Shown: piece by piece, positions 4,659 through 5,321 of the stretch
Layout: the number at the start of each line of letters is the position of its first letter
How positions within the stretch are numbered: position 1 is the first letter of the stretch
Assembly (NCBI GenBank): GCA_049975065.1
Contig: JBNGDN010000112.1
Reading direction: 5' to 3' (one strand)
Length of the DNA: 5,321 nucleotides
From: Hydrogenovibrio sp049975065
Lineage (GTDB): Bacteria > Pseudomonadota > Gammaproteobacteria > Thiomicrospirales > Thiomicrospiraceae
Translations under genes and position numbers: made by a program
Notes under the pieces: generated by a model
Seen by the model: only the letters and a program-made list of their open reading frames with translations
Database searches by the model: none
What the model was told of the DNA's origin: nothing

Positions 4659-4669
4659 CCCCAAAACGC

Positions 4670-4784
4670 CCAGGCCTGGTTACAATCGATTTTTTCACCA
4701 CAGAGACACGGAGACACCGAGTTTTGATAACACCGTGTCTCTCTGCGGTAAAAAGCGGTCAAAACAGCTTTCAACCAGGCCTGG
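4670..4784. repeat. 115-bp MITE-like or REP-like hairpin element with terminal inverted repeats
   Basis: The ends are 12-bp perfect inverted repeats: CCAGGCCTGGTT (4670-4681) and AACCAGGCCTGG (4773-4784), each containing the 10-bp palindrome CCAGGCCTGG. Inside lies a second inverted repeat: AGAGACACGG (4702-4711) pairs perfectly with CCGTGTCTCT (4733-4742), and pairing continues outward with a few bulges through ACC/GGT into a T-run (4690-4695) against an A-run (4750-4754). GAGACAC is also repeated in tandem (4704-4718). There is no coding capacity. The CACCACAGAGACACGGAG core resembles a dispersed intergenic motif I recall from many genomes. It fills the gap between convergent cbpA and the receptor gene and may also stop or stabilise transcripts. 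I see no clear target duplication. Confidence 0.65.
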
Positions 4785-4802
4785 CGGATTCATCCCGGCC
4801 GT

Positions 4803-5321
4803 TTAGTCGCCGAACGGCATACGGGCGCTCAGGCGGAAATTGCGTCCCATGCCTTGTGCATAACCTTTATAGGTATCGAGAAAATCCCGATAGGCCACAT
4901 CCATCAGGTTTTGCACCGTCAAGTCCACACTCAAACGCTGTTTTCCGAACTTAAAGCCGGTGCCCGCTTCCAGATGCCACAACCAATAATCCTGCGTCGA
5001 GGCCGTTCCAAAGGGCGTATTGTCAAACTGACTAAACGGCTCGTAAGCGCCCGCCGAGTCTTTTGGCGCGGCGTATTTGGTGCCCACCCCGACATAGGGC
5101 TGGTGCAAATACCCCCGGCTGGCAAAGGTGTACTGCGCACTCAAGGTAGCATTATTGGCGGGCATCAGTGGCAATTCGCGGTCATTGGTGGTGTCGCGTC
5201 CCTGCAACACTTCCGCGGTGGCCATCCAGGTCAGTTGCGGCGTCATTTTATAAGTGGCCGACCACTCAATGCCCTGTATCAACGCATTGGTTTGCGCGTT
5301 AATCATTTTACGATAAGGATA
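4803..5321 (-). CDS. TonB-dependent outer-membrane receptor, C-terminal part (5' end beyond the window)
   Basis: The frame is open to the window edge, so only the last 172 residues are seen. They form the final strands of a 22-stranded TonB-dependent receptor barrel: IQGIEWSATYKMTPQL is the usual strand with the 'GxE' pattern, followed by PLMPANNATLSAQYTF, a long loop with YVGVGTKY, then WLWHLEAGTGFKFGKQRLSVDLTVQNLMDVAYRDFLDTYKGYAQGMGRNFRLSARMPF spread over the last 75 residues, which is the conserved 'NLxDxxYRDxL...GRNF' ending. Such receptors import iron chelates, haem, cobalamin or metals across the outer membrane using TonB energy; the substrate cannot be told from this end. An oddity is that two residues, Gly-Asp, follow the terminal Phe that normally ends the barrel. 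The apparent internal ATG at 5306 is not the start. The gene ends 18 bp from the hairpin element. Confidence 0.9.
   Translation of the reverse strand, partial: YPYRKMINAQTNALIQGIEWSATYKMTPQLTWMATAEVLQGRDTTNDRELPLMPANNATLSAQYTFASRGYLHQPYVGVGTKYAAPKDSAGAYEPFSQFDNTPFGTASTQDYWLWHLEAGTGFKFGKQRLSVDLTVQNLMDVAYRDFLDTYKGYAQGMGRNFRLSARMPFGD

Noticed and set aside
4670..4784. Complete insertion sequence or CRISPR array
   Set aside because: There is no transposase, no regular repeat-spacer series and no clear target duplication; the element is only 115 bp.

Overview
The window looks like a chromosomal stretch from a free-living, probably aquatic gammaproteobacterium. The grounds are a RelE toxin almost superposable on the E. 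coli protein, a CbpA co-chaperone, a chromosomal HopJ-family protein, a TakP-like TRAP solute-binding protein and a TonB-dependent receptor. Base composition and gene mix would fit a sulfur-oxidising genus such as Hydrogenovibrio/Thiomicrospira, but that is a guess; nothing in the window fixes the genus.

Layout from left to right. Positions 1-20 carry a terminator-like hairpin. A small exported two-cysteine protein (47-304, minus) follows. Positions 305-781 are an A/T-rich gap with no convincing gene, but with four strong palindromes and a good -10 box. This leads into a type II toxin-antitoxin pair (782-1313, plus): a Phd/YefM-type antitoxin with a RelB-like tail, overlapping relE by 11 bp. 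Converging on it with only a 17-bp gap is a Tat-exported TRAP-transporter binding protein (1331-2440, minus), without its membrane subunits. A 295-bp divergent regulatory gap (2441-2735) holds two sets of short direct repeats. A HopJ-family gene (2736-3089, plus) comes next; it converges on, and shares its stop-codon bases with, an unrecognised gene with faint PilZ resemblance (3086-3478, minus). The next gap (3479-3710) holds a 5'-UTR hairpin, a candidate Fur box and a near-consensus sigma-32 heat-shock promoter driving cbpA (3711-4658, plus). A 115-bp element with 12-bp terminal inverted repeats and a long inner hairpin separates cbpA from the 3' end of a TonB-dependent receptor gene (4803 to the window edge, minus).

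The genes do not form one pathway. The coherent units are the toxin-antitoxin operon and the heat-shock-controlled cbpA; the rest are single-gene units in alternating orientation. I do not see a new multi-gene system. The items most worth a second look are the sigma-32 promoter, the hairpin element after cbpA, the evenly spaced palindromes before the toxin-antitoxin pair, the 21-bp-phased repeats before the TRAP gene, and the degenerate PilZ-like protein.
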